A stretch of DNA of 64,000 nt from Clostridium sp. KNHs205 (GTDB taxonomy: Bacteria > Bacillota > Clostridia > Lachnospirales > Lachnospiraceae). The stretch is from the NCBI RefSeq assembly GCF_000702945.1, contig NZ_JNLE01000003.1:2837501-2901500 (forward strand), read 5' to 3'. The notes under the pieces were generated by a model. That model was not told where the DNA came from. It saw only the letters and a program-made list of their open reading frames with translations, and made no database searches. A program made the translations under genes and the position numbers. Shown here one piece after another: positions 44,201-52,910 of this stretch. The first letter of the stretch is position 1, and every line of letters starts with the position of its first letter.

Positions 44201-46725
44201 GTTATTATACCGGCGATGGAAAAGCCTGGACGAATACCGAGCTTCTGCTGGGTTCCTCCTATACAGGAAAAACCGTAAAGATAAGATTCCTGCTGACTTC
44301 GGACTCCTCTCTTAATAAAGCCGGCTGGTATATTGATTACATTTTGGTAAATGCAGCAAATGCAGCAGCCTCCAGTATAAAATTACCGGAATACAAGGAG
44401 CCGGATAACAGCTTAAGTCTTCTGAAGAAAGAAATAGAAGTAAAACCTATCAAATTAAATCTGAAAGAGAAGAACACAACGGTTACCAAGAAATATGAAA
44501 CGGTAAGTGACGCTTCAGTTCAGTCCATAGCTTCTGTAACCGCAGGCCTGCCTGCCGATGCGGTAGTAACCATACTGGAAACTGGAAGAAGCGCTAAAAC
44601 CAATCCCGCTGATGGCAGATATACCCTAAAGCATGCGGTAAACGAAGGAGAAGACACCTGGACTTTACGAGCAGAAGCCTACGGATATTACCCGGCAGAA
44701 GCACAGGTACATTTAACAGAGGACCAAACCGTTAAGAAGAATTTTGTGCTTACCGAAAAGCCGAAAGGAATCATAAAGGGTAAGGTTACGGACAGATATT
44801 CAGGAGAACCGGCAGCAAATGCAGTTATAAGGGTAAAAGAGGATTCAAAGCTTCCAGTTGTAACAGCAGATGCAAATGGTGAATTTATTATTCCCGATAT
44901 TTACGAAGGTACTTATACCTTAAAGGTAATCGCAGATGGTTTTGAACCCGGAGAGGTCAGCGCTGTGGTAACCGGTAATGAAATCGCAGAAGTTACAATA
45001 CCTCTTAAACGCTTTGTTGGTTATGAGGAAGAAATCGTTTATGACGACGGAACAGGTGAAAATGCACTGGTGCTGAATGCAACAGGTAACGGATTGGCTG
45101 TCAGAGTGACACCTGCACAGTATGGTAAAGTTAAAGGTGCCAATATCTTTTTCTGGGGGACTGATTGGCCGTCGCCGGGAGGCAATCAGATCGGAATTAC
45201 CATTTATGATACAGATACCAGTGGTAATCCGGTGAAATTAAATACTTCACCCAAGGTAGTAAATGTTGTAAGAGGAGAGTGGAATTACATTGATTTATCA
45301 GAATTTGGCTTCTCCACCAACAGAGATTTCTTTATAGCAACTTCACAGACTGCTGTTGGAACTGCTTCACCTGGTACCGGTATTGACGAAGACAGCCCTT
45401 ATGCTGACCGTTCTTATCTGTATTCCGGTGATACCTTTACACCTATTGCAGAAGAGGACGTAGACGGTGGTTTAATGATTCGTGCAAGAATGGAATACTC
45501 CGTGGATACACCGGTTATCACCAACTTAGAGGATGTCAGCTATACCAACCAGGATTCCATTCTGGTAGAAGGAACGGTGACAGCTGATGGTAAAGTCAAT
45601 CTTTATGTGAATGGCAGTAAGACAGAACAGGTAACATCGGTAAACAAATCCTTCCAAAAGGTAATTCCGCTGACCGAAGAAGAAAGTATCATTACAGCAA
45701 CTTCTGAGTTAAACGGAAAAGAAACGGAACCCTCAGCAGCTAAGAAGGTAATCAAGGATAAGCTGGCACCGGAGCTCCTTGTTACTGCACCGGCAGATGG
45801 ATTGGTAACAAATGAGAGAGTAGTAGATATAACCGGAACGGTCTATGACCAGCATTTCAGCAAACTTGAGATTAACAATGAGATTGCTGTGGTACAGGAT
45901 GGAGCTTTCCATGTCGAAAAGATTGTATATGCAGGAGAGAATATATTCACCTTAAAGGCATACGATCAGGTGGGAAATGTCACCGAGAAACAGCTTAAGG
46001 TTGTTGTGAAGAAAGATGTACCGGTTATATCCGGACTGGAGCCTGCAAGTGATGTAAACCTTACACCCGGACAGACGCTGACCGTTAGCTTTCACAGCGA
46101 GCCAGGGGGCAGCGGGGCTTTCAGAGTTGTGCTTCCTACCAGCCTTGCAACACAGTCCGGCAGCCAGGTTGCCATGCAGGAAGTCAGCGAAGGCTTTTAT
46201 GTAGGAACCTGGACTGCTCCTCAGGCAAATATTAGCGGACTTATAGTTGAAGCTGAATTTGTGGATAGTGCAGGAAATAAGGTCACAGCTACAGCAGCCG
46301 GAAAAGTTAACATTGTTAAAGAACAGGGTATAATTGACCTTACACCTTCTTCCAATGTAACCCTAAAGAGCGGTGAAGTATTGACGGTAAGCTTTAAGAG
46401 TCTGGCAGGAGGAACAGCTTCTTTTAGAATAATTGCTCAGGATCAGAGTGCCCTCAAACCTATGACCTTTACCATGAGAGAGGTTTCTTCCGGCTACTAT
46501 ACAGGTACCTGGATAGCACCTAACTATACCAAAGCAACAGGATTACTGGTGGAGGTTACCTATACGGATATTTATGGAAAAACTTTAACTGCAACTGCTG
46601 CAGGTACCATCAATCTGGTACTGCCAAACAGCGGAGGATTGTTAATGCCGGAAGTACCTGTTATACCTGAGTCTCCTGAGAATCCCATCTATCCGGTTCC
46701 TGTTGGACCAGGTGATGAATATTAA
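41227..46725 (+). CDS. Multidomain secreted subtilisin-like serine protease (bacillopeptidase F type)
   Basis: 1832 residues. Signal peptide with cut after ALA near 27, an I9-like propeptide (~45-175), then the S8 domain with the triad D218 (VVVGTIDTGATW), H267 (HGTHVLGT) and S438 (GTSMSAP). The C-terminal 1,250 residues include two MAM/immune-inhibitor-like domains (YSTDFENYPSGW, YYEDFENNNGGF), an FN3-like domain between them, a carboxypeptidase-regulatory-like domain (IIKGKVTDRYSGEPAANA), and tandem Ig-like modules with two near-copies (LTPGQTLTVSF, LKSGEVLTVSF). No LPXTG anchor; the tail is Pro-rich. It likely degrades extracellular protein. AAGGAGG is nine bases before ATG. Confidence 0.92.
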   Translation: MIKGKARKVVTMLLFFIMTFNSVTALAESKYSLPVASLKKELHTQSMDKIESGFIDSASDEELVEAIIYLSSQVDSMGVAKDAEGKLSSALTPYNTKLEVRKEVIGALKDNAEDTQQKLLKYITQEEKKKTVAEYKPYYIVNAVYVKATKKVIENISYMSEVEKIYENKIVKLDEPQVTAGEIQANADGVEWNIERIRADEVWGLGVDGTGVVVGTIDTGATWTHPALKLKWRGYNPSDPANPTSAGNWYDPVNGSTLPVDEASIPHGTHVLGTILGQEPDGSNKIGAAPGATWITAKAFTPDGGYDDDILSAAEWMLAPGGDPAAAPDIINNSWGGASGLDEWFRPMVTAWRAAGILPVFSSGNERNAAAPPSSVSAPANYPESFAVGALDINNVRGDFSRRGPGPYNNVKPDVIAPGVNIRSSVPGGYEGGWDGTSMSAPAVSGTAALILSANSSLSIEDVEELLKDTAIPIEDANDAGDPNYGYGYGLIDAFEAVSRIAGGTGTIEGKVTVEGEDLENPVILHNQVITETYSGAGIQIQADISDDVSVIDTELLVKQSGKSYWITLPLTRTSGNYKSGVYTGTIPDDLVAQPGFVYKLKARDYDGNTVATGEYSVEVKFGAVPDSYSTDFENYPSGWLFEGDWQWGEPAAGVGPTALSGTKLIGTNLKGNYSNSGDSVLVSVPLDLRDTTLKFAQFEVNQWYDIENNYDKGFVYVSADLGETWNQVGPVITGTKTSWSKLTINLSEYIGSSVPVYIAFRLVSDTSVSKVGWYLEDAKFVATDSTAPSVPANLTGSVILNTAAINWSAVSDTDTAGYRVYRSDSLDGAYALLAETAANSYGDNSIEAHRTYYYKVSAFDFAGNESGLSLPLTLEVESLGDYVYYEDFENNNGGFLTGGTNNSWEWGVPASGPGTGFYGAKVWATGLAANYLNSSNSWIETPEIQLPEDKISTLKIGQWYEFENKYDKGYIQISKKEGDNWSAWTDLAPGGYYTGDGKAWTNTELLLGSSYTGKTVKIRFLLTSDSSLNKAGWYIDYILVNAANAAASSIKLPEYKEPDNSLSLLKKEIEVKPIKLNLKEKNTTVTKKYETVSDASVQSIASVTAGLPADAVVTILETGRSAKTNPADGRYTLKHAVNEGEDTWTLRAEAYGYYPAEAQVHLTEDQTVKKNFVLTEKPKGIIKGKVTDRYSGEPAANAVIRVKEDSKLPVVTADANGEFIIPDIYEGTYTLKVIADGFEPGEVSAVVTGNEIAEVTIPLKRFVGYEEEIVYDDGTGENALVLNATGNGLAVRVTPAQYGKVKGANIFFWGTDWPSPGGNQIGITIYDTDTSGNPVKLNTSPKVVNVVRGEWNYIDLSEFGFSTNRDFFIATSQTAVGTASPGTGIDEDSPYADRSYLYSGDTFTPIAEEDVDGGLMIRARMEYSVDTPVITNLEDVSYTNQDSILVEGTVTADGKVNLYVNGSKTEQVTSVNKSFQKVIPLTEEESIITATSELNGKETEPSAAKKVIKDKLAPELLVTAPADGLVTNERVVDITGTVYDQHFSKLEINNEIAVVQDGAFHVEKIVYAGENIFTLKAYDQVGNVTEKQLKVVVKKDVPVISGLEPASDVNLTPGQTLTVSFHSEPGGSGAFRVVLPTSLATQSGSQVAMQEVSEGFYVGTWTAPQANISGLIVEAEFVDSAGNKVTATAAGKVNIVKEQGIIDLTPSSNVTLKSGEVLTVSFKSLAGGTASFRIIAQDQSALKPMTFTMREVSSGYYTGTWIAPNYTKATGLLVEVTYTDIYGKTLTATAAGTINLVLPNSGGLLMPEVPVIPESPENPIYPVPVGPGDEY

Positions 46726-46754
46726 TAAGATGGATACAATGTAAGAATTTATTT

Positions 46755-46810
46755 AACAGGGTGTATTGGGGCAAAGGTTACAATTGACATTTACTCAATA
46801 CACCCTGTTT
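46755..46810 (+). terminator. Hairpin after the subtilase gene
   Basis: AACAGGGTGTATTG (46755-46768) and its perfect complement (46796-46809) with a 27-base loop lie 30 bases past the stop. The T-run is short. Confidence 0.6.
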
Positions 46811-46948
46811 AAACGAACCAGAATTATTGCTGAACTGAACATTATCTTGATGTAATCTCATTTTGACAGTTAGAAATATAGAGCAGTAAACCTGATTGAA
46901 TAAGGGGATTATCTGCTCCTTTAAACTTACTTTTAGACAAAACACAGC

Positions 46949-48082
46949 TCAGCTATTTGGGGTAATGGGAATTAGAATACGAAAGGTTGTACCGGTTACT
47001 GGATTCTTTTCTGCTATAATGTGACCCTGGTGGGCTTTCACGATGTTTTTAACGATACTAAGACCCAGACCTTTCTTTTTATAGACAGAGCTGTTATTCA
47101 GAAAACCTTCCACGCCATTAAATCTTTCGATTGTCTCAGGTGTTAAACCGGCACCGTTATCAGAAATCTCAATTACAGCATGAATCTCCGCAGATATAAA
47201 AACTTTTATTTCAATACTTGTACCTTCTGCATTATGATGGATAGAATTCATAAGCAGATTTTGAATGGCACGTTGTAATAGCTTTGAATCTGCATAGATG
47301 GGTAAAGAATCTACAGCTGTATGAAGAGCAAAATGATACCTGGCTCCGGTGGGACCATTCATAACCTCAGCAACCAGTCCCTGGAGAAAAGGAATCAGAT
47401 CGAAATTTTCCAAGCTTATTGGCAGTTCTGCCTGCTGGCCTTCCAGGTTGTATACAAGGTTCATATCGTCTGCTAATTGTTCAAGATATTTCCCCTTGTT
47501 ATAGATTTCATCTAAGAAATTATCAGTTTCTTCCTTATCCCAGCTATAGCCTTCAGCTTTAAGCAGTGAGGAATATCCGATTATATAAGATAAGGGTGTC
47601 TTTAAGTCATGGGATATACCATTAACCCAGTTCTTTTTAGAGATCTCCAGTTGTCTCCGTTCTTCCTTCACAGACTCTAATACTTCTGCCAGATGAGAAA
47701 GGTCTTCCAGCACTTCTTTATAGAGAAAATATCTTTTCTTCAATTTCCCCCGTTTATAGATAACCTTATTTAATATTGCGGCATCATAATTACCTTTTGA
47801 TAGCTGTCTTACGAAGGATAGGATAAAAAGCAGCGGTTTTACAAAGTACCGGCTTAATATTAGACCTCCGCTGACAAAAGCAAATACAAAAGTAAATAGG
47901 TAAAGCAAGGATTCCTTCTTCTCGGTAAATGTCAATAAGAACAATGCCTGACTACCGGTATCCGGTTTTGTAAACAACGGTATTATATGTTCAAAGACAA
48001 AGGCCGTCAAGCCCCCCATGTATAAGAGGAATAGGAACAAGCCTCCGGTAAAAAACAGGATAAAACGTAGTCTCAGTTTCAT
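46949..48082 (-). CDS. VanS-like sensor histidine kinase
   Basis: 377 residues. Two helices (~6-33 and ~58-77), HAMP-like segment (~78-135), phospho-acceptor H158 in NGISHDLKTPLS, ATPase with NSIHHNAEGTSI, DNGAGLTPE and KGLGLSIVKNIV. The partner regulator gene lies 92 bases upstream on the same strand. Possible job: sensing of wall damage, because the divergent genes code for wall-type enzymes. Confidence 0.88.
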   Translation of the reverse strand: MKLRLRFILFFTGGLFLFLLYMGGLTAFVFEHIIPLFTKPDTGSQALFLLTFTEKKESLLYLFTFVFAFVSGGLILSRYFVKPLLFILSFVRQLSKGNYDAAILNKVIYKRGKLKKRYFLYKEVLEDLSHLAEVLESVKEERRQLEISKKNWVNGISHDLKTPLSYIIGYSSLLKAEGYSWDKEETDNFLDEIYNKGKYLEQLADDMNLVYNLEGQQAELPISLENFDLIPFLQGLVAEVMNGPTGARYHFALHTAVDSLPIYADSKLLQRAIQNLLMNSIHHNAEGTSIEIKVFISAEIHAVIEISDNGAGLTPETIERFNGVEGFLNNSSVYKKKGLGLSIVKNIVKAHQGHIIAEKNPVTGTTFRILIPITPNS

Positions 48083-48174
48083 TTTATAAACATGCCTCTT
48101 TCAATCAAAAATTTCTGTCATAGAAGTAATTTCGTCTCTAATGACTCTTATTTTACACAGCACCAATATAATAT

Positions 48175-48903
48175 TTATGTTTTGGCAGGTGGAATGAATT
48201 TATAACCAATTCCCCTTAGAGTAATTAATAATTCTGGGTTCTTTGCATCGTCCCCAAGCTTTTTACGAAGCTTTGAGATATGCATAGTAACAGTCTTCTC
48301 ATCACCCAACCCCATACTGTCCCAAACAGCTTCATAGATTTGAGAAGCCGTAAACACATGATTTGGATTTTTGCAGAAAAAACGAAGTAATTCAAATTCT
48401 TTCGCAGTACATTCCACTTCTTCTGAATCCACCATAAGCGTTGCGGTAGCAGTATTTAATTTAATAGGACCATAATCATATATTGTGTTGTCAGAAAGCT
48501 TAAGGTTTTCTTTTTCGGTCTCTTGATAATGCTTCTGTCTTCGAAGGATAGCCTTGATACGGGCAATTACTTCTAAAGGATTAAAAGGTTTGGTTATATA
48601 ATCATCGCCGCCAAGGGTTAAGCCCGTAAGCTTATCAAAATCGCCGGCGCAGGCTGTTAAAAAGATAATTGGTGTAAAGGTTAATTTACGTATTTCTGTA
48701 CAAAGGTCAAAACCCGATAAATCAGGAAGCATGACATCCAGAAGTATCAGATCATAGGTATTATGATTTATATATTCCATAGCCTGAGTAGCCGTAAGGG
48801 CACAGGTTATATTATTATAACGTTCTTTTTGCAGTGTTATCTTTAATAGATTTAAAAGTCCCGCTTCATCATCTACGATCAGAAGCTTTTCTTCATTATA
48901 CAT
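48175..48903 (-). CDS. OmpR-family response regulator (VanR-like)
   Basis: 242 residues. D56 in LILLDVMLPDLSG, DDYITKPFNPLE, then winged helix with TMHISKLRKKLGD and TLRGIGYKFI. GGAGG precedes ATG 48903 by five bases. It is divergent from a serine hydrolase gene with 220 bases between. Confidence 0.92.
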   Translation of the reverse strand: MYNEEKLLIVDDEAGLLNLLKITLQKERYNNITCALTATQAMEYINHNTYDLILLDVMLPDLSGFDLCTEIRKLTFTPIIFLTACAGDFDKLTGLTLGGDDYITKPFNPLEVIARIKAILRRQKHYQETEKENLKLSDNTIYDYGPIKLNTATATLMVDSEEVECTAKEFELLRFFCKNPNHVFTASQIYEAVWDSMGLGDEKTVTMHISKLRKKLGDDAKNPELLITLRGIGYKFIPPAKT

Positions 48904-49123
48904 ATGGTCCTCCGATAATGGTAAGCTTTCCTAAGCTCTTACAATCAATAGTATCATACTAATGTAGAGCCAACAAGAAAATTGTAGATTTTATATTCTG
49001 TTGGTGATGCGTTTACTTCTATTTGGTTTTAAGGAATTATACTTATAATTATAAACTAATACAAATAGAAAGGATACCACGATTGCAATTAATAGCCCCC
49101 TTATTAATTGATGGTAAAAGAAA

Positions 49124-50296
49124 ATGAGAACTAAAAATAAAAACAGAATAAAAATTAATAGAATTAAAGGAAAAGTAAATATAATCATTCTGGCAACCCT
49201 GATACTTGTTAGTATCGGAGGTTTGTCTGCTATAATCTTTGGAATTAGTCAAAGTAAGAAACCTTCCTCGGTCCTGGAATTTATTCAGAATAATCCTGAA
49301 AAGGTATCCCTTTCAATTCTTAACAATGATAATTCATTGATACAATACCAGGCGGACCGTAAAATGCCCTTAGCAAGTGTTGCAAAAATAATTATTGCAA
49401 TTGAATATGCCAGACAGGCAGCTGATAAGAAGATCGATCCTGACAGCCGTATTTCTCTTGAGGAGATCAACCGTTATTACATTCCAAAGCTTGACGGAGA
49501 TGCCCAGCCACAATGGGAAGAATATTTAGAACAGAATAAAAAAACAGAAGCAGGGACAGTAGCTTTAAGAGAAGTGGCAAAAGGAATGATAGACTTTAGC
49601 AGCAATGCAAATATGGAATACCTGATAGAACTATTGGGATTGGATCAGATTAATAAGAGTCTGACAGAGCTGCAGTTAACAACCCACGAAGCCATATACC
49701 CCTTTTATGCCGGTCTTTTGATACCGGGCAGTTTAATGGAGGAGTACAATGGATTATCGCAGGCAGACAGAGTAGAAAAAGTTAAGGTACTTTTAAGCAA
49801 CATGCCACAGGAGGAATTTGCAGAACTGGCAGTCCTTGAACACAACAGGCTTAAAGCTGATAAGGATGGAAGCTATCAGAAATCCAGGCATCTTGAGGAA
49901 TGGTATGATCTGGAATTTGACAAAATGAATTCTGACAGGATGGTTGCAGCAACTTCAAGAGAATACGGTGAGCTGTTAGGGAAAATTAATAGTGACAGCT
50001 ACTTTTCTGATGAAATGAACATCTGCTTAAGGGAAGTAATGGAAGGACCTATGGAAAGTGAAGGAAACCAGGAACTTTTTAAGCATCTGGGATTTAAAGG
50101 CGGTTCAACGAACTATATCTTAAATACAGCCATGTACGCCAGGGATAAGGAAGAACAGACGGTGGAAATTGCATTCTTTACAAATAATCTTACAGAGAAA
50201 GAATTCAAAAGGTTATCACAAAATATGAATGATTTCTTGTATCAGATACTTACAGATGAAGCCTTTCGTTTAAAAGTAAGAGATACCTTAGAGTAA
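49124..50296 (+). CDS. Class A beta-lactamase-like serine hydrolase, membrane anchored
   Basis: 390 residues. One N-terminal helix (~20-40) anchors a beta-lactamase/transpeptidase fold: S85-x-x-K88 in MPLASVAKIII, an SxN-type motif S159-S160-N161, and FKGGST in place of the K-T/S-G triad. The order and spacing fit the class-A superfamily, but many such proteins are not lactamases; a role in peptidoglycan trimming or regulation is possible. Ribosome site is weak. It is divergent from the VanRS-like pair and is followed by an M23 peptidase gene. Confidence 0.78.
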   Translation: MRTKNKNRIKINRIKGKVNIIILATLILVSIGGLSAIIFGISQSKKPSSVLEFIQNNPEKVSLSILNNDNSLIQYQADRKMPLASVAKIIIAIEYARQAADKKIDPDSRISLEEINRYYIPKLDGDAQPQWEEYLEQNKKTEAGTVALREVAKGMIDFSSNANMEYLIELLGLDQINKSLTELQLTTHEAIYPFYAGLLIPGSLMEEYNGLSQADRVEKVKVLLSNMPQEEFAELAVLEHNRLKADKDGSYQKSRHLEEWYDLEFDKMNSDRMVAATSREYGELLGKINSDSYFSDEMNICLREVMEGPMESEGNQELFKHLGFKGGSTNYILNTAMYARDKEEQTVEIAFFTNNLTEKEFKRLSQNMNDFLYQILTDEAFRLKVRDTLE

Positions 50297-50309
50297 GAGA
50301 TACCTTAGA
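50276..50309 (+). repeat. 17-bp tandem duplication at the stop codon
   Basis: GTAAGAGATACCTTAGA is present twice (50276-50292, 50293-50309). The first copy encodes the last residues of the serine hydrolase and the second begins at its stop, so the duplication does not change the protein. Confidence 0.8.
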
Positions 50310-50328
50310 GTAACAGACAGGAGCAGTT

Positions 50329-51204
50329 ATGAAAAACAGACTTAAAAACTTTGGGTATTTGAATTTGATAGTTTTACTTATTCTTTCCATTATGTGGATA
50401 GCAGTATTTTTTGTAAAAGGCTTACCGGGAGCAGTTTCCTGGGGTGTGCTTAAATTGATAATTCCCTTTGCAGGGCTTCCTGCAATTCTTATTAATATAT
50501 TATTAATAGTAATAAATCTCATCAGAAACCAAAGCATCAGCCGTAGAATAGCAGGTTTGTTAGTCAGCGGAATCGCTATATTTCCAATCCTGCTGACTAT
50601 GAATGTCCTTCAATTTGCTTATCCAGCAGATATAAATAAAGTAACACCTGCAGTAACCGTAGCCTGGCCTTTTAAGGAAGAGGCTGTAATAGGATTCGGC
50701 GGTAACCGCGAAGAGGATAATTTACCCCATGCCGTCTGGGCTTCGGAGCGCTGGGCATATGATATTGTAATGAAACCCTATACCACTGGCAGTAAAGATC
50801 CAGACAGTTACGGAATTTGGGATAAGGAAGTGTATTCTCCTGTTTCAGGAGTAGTAGTGGAAGCCTATGATGAGGAAGAGGATATACTGGCAAATACAGA
50901 AGAGTTCATATCCTCAGAAGGCAATCATGTCTATATCAGGATAAACACAACTGGTACATACCTCCTTCTGAACCATCTGAAAAAAAACAGTTTGGTAGTA
51001 AAGACAGGGGATGAGGTAAAGACAGGTGATTACATTGGCCGTGTGGGAAACAGCGGCTCTACCTCAGAACCTCATCTGCATATTCACCACCAGCGGCAGA
51101 ATCCAACCAAGATGCTGTTACCGGTTTTTGCAGAAGGGCTGCCTCTATATTTTAAAGGAATAAAAGAGCCAATGTCGATTAAAGGAAGTGTAATTAAGCC
51201 TTAA
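50329..51204 (+). CDS. Membrane-bound M23 (LytM-type) peptidase
   Basis: 291 residues. Three N-terminal helices (~10-30, ~40-65 and ~75-97) precede the peptidase domain: ERWAYDIV (D145, the ligand-bearing region; His is replaced as in a known subgroup), YSPVSGVVVEAY, LLLNHLKKNS (H216) and EPHLHIHHQ (H249, H251). Members cleave cross-bridges of peptidoglycan or act as cofactors. AGGAG lies seven bases before ATG. In line with the serine hydrolase gene it probably forms an operon. Confidence 0.82.
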   Translation: MKNRLKNFGYLNLIVLLILSIMWIAVFFVKGLPGAVSWGVLKLIIPFAGLPAILINILLIVINLIRNQSISRRIAGLLVSGIAIFPILLTMNVLQFAYPADINKVTPAVTVAWPFKEEAVIGFGGNREEDNLPHAVWASERWAYDIVMKPYTTGSKDPDSYGIWDKEVYSPVSGVVVEAYDEEEDILANTEEFISSEGNHVYIRINTTGTYLLLNHLKKNSLVVKTGDEVKTGDYIGRVGNSGSTSEPHLHIHHQRQNPTKMLLPVFAEGLPLYFKGIKEPMSIKGSVIKP

Positions 51205-51210
51205 TATATA

Positions 51211-52740
51211 TTAACCCCATTCAATATTCGTATTCAGTTCATTATAGCGGTCCACTAAAAAAGATAATCGAAGAAGGAATAAAGTATTAATATCTGTAAG
51301 GTCAATCCCGCAGATTTCCGTGATGCGGTCTAAGCGGTACACCAGGGAATTACGATGTATAAACAGGCTTTCAGAGGTCAGCTTGATGTTACAGCCCTTT
51401 TCAATATAGACACACAAAGTTTTATACAGCTGTGAATTATTGGCATGGTCATATTGTCTCAGAGCTGCCAGGGAGGGATGACAGAAGCTCCCCAGCTTAT
51501 CAGGAGATTTTGTTTCTGACAGCAGATGAAAAAACTGATAATCCTGATAAAAACAAACAGGTTCCTCGCTTTTTAACTTCTGTCCAAGCTCCAGAGCAAC
51601 GAAAGCCTGATCAAAATGGCTAACAAAATTCTCGATATTTGTAAAGGGATAGCTTACTCCGATACGAACATATTCTTTCTTTGCAAGGTCTCTTAATAAT
51701 TCAGGCAGTTTATTGAACAGGTCAGACTCCTCCACTAAAGGAATGACTGCAGCTATGCCATTTTTATGATAGGTTACATGAGTGTCGGCAATTCTGTGTT
51801 TTAGTGCTTTAGAGGTATAATTCTTAAGATACTGCTGTCCTAAATATCTGGCAGGGCGAAGATACAGAGCCAGCATTCTGCCAGGAAACTTAAGGCCTGA
51901 AAGACGGGTGGCAATGTCCTTGGCAGGAGCTCCTATCAGCATGCTGTATAGTAATTCATGATAACGGCTGTTGCCTTCAAATAAATCAGGTGTATAGTAA
52001 GCTATGGTATAGCTGACAGCATGGCTTATGGTACTAAGCATCTCAAAATGAGAGGGAAGAAAGGGATTGTCTCCTTCGATCATTAACAGAAATCCAATCT
52101 GGGTTTTATTATGAAAGACTTTGCAGCAGATTTTACGGTTGGAGGATTGACTGCATACGACTTCAAAGGCAGAAGTTGTCATGGAAGCGTTTTTAATTGC
52201 TGTTAAATCCTTAACAGCATTAATGAATTCATAACTACAATAACCCTGGACAGTATTTTCTATCCATAAGGGATCAAGGACCGGTATGGAGACAGATTTG
52301 GCAATAATCTTAAAGTTCATATCACAGAATACCAGAAAGTTGCCAAGCCTTACAGAGGCTGCATCAATTACTGCTTCAATACTGCGGGAGCTGTCTGCCA
52401 GGGCAGTAAGTTCCTCGAAAATTCCCTTGCTGCGGGTAGTTTCAATCAGATTCTTAACCGTATTAAACAGGGAGAAGAGCTCCTCCTCCGCCACCATAGC
52501 AGCATTACAGCCAGTGGTAAGGGGAAGGGGAGCAAGGCCTGTACTGGCAAAAATACAATGGGCGGGAGACACCGGCTTGTTAATTTGTTTATCATAACCA
52601 AAATATAAGGTGTTCTTCCGGGTATTGAGATCTTTGCCGTCTATCAATGCAATATCCTGTAACTCCGTATCTTCACCTTCACTTACTATATCTATGCTGT
52701 ATTCCTCGGATATTCTTTCGATTAGCTTTTTAAAAGTCAT
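51211..52740 (-). CDS. PucR-family transcriptional regulator
   Basis: About 509 residues; ATG 52740 follows GGGGG (the longer frame begins with TTG). An N-terminal purine-catabolism-type region, a GAF-like sensory region, and the C-terminal PucR helix-turn-helix: CNIKLTSESLFIHRNSLVYRLDRI, then LFLLRLSFLV. It is divergent from the OYE-fusion gene across 170 bases and probably controls it. Ligand unknown. Confidence 0.88.
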   Translation of the reverse strand: MTFKKLIERISEEYSIDIVSEGEDTELQDIALIDGKDLNTRKNTLYFGYDKQINKPVSPAHCIFASTGLAPLPLTTGCNAAMVAEEELFSLFNTVKNLIETTRSKGIFEELTALADSSRSIEAVIDAASVRLGNFLVFCDMNFKIIAKSVSIPVLDPLWIENTVQGYCSYEFINAVKDLTAIKNASMTTSAFEVVCSQSSNRKICCKVFHNKTQIGFLLMIEGDNPFLPSHFEMLSTISHAVSYTIAYYTPDLFEGNSRYHELLYSMLIGAPAKDIATRLSGLKFPGRMLALYLRPARYLGQQYLKNYTSKALKHRIADTHVTYHKNGIAAVIPLVEESDLFNKLPELLRDLAKKEYVRIGVSYPFTNIENFVSHFDQAFVALELGQKLKSEEPVCFYQDYQFFHLLSETKSPDKLGSFCHPSLAALRQYDHANNSQLYKTLCVYIEKGCNIKLTSESLFIHRNSLVYRLDRITEICGIDLTDINTLFLLRLSFLVDRYNELNTNIEWG

Positions 52741-52910
52741 AATAACCCCCAATTGTTTCTATAAATATTATCTCCTGATTATTTTAGTGCATGGTAACCA
52801 AATTGTCAAAGTTTTATCATTCATCATACACGTTGTGAATTTAACTGTAATCCTGTATTCTTATGTTATCAACAATGTTATAAATTTAACAAAATCGTTG
52901 GAGGTACAGA

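Noticed and set aside
49124-50296. True class A beta-lactamase
   Set aside because: The SxN region and KGG motif fit only loosely and there is an extra middle segment, so resistance activity is not claimed.
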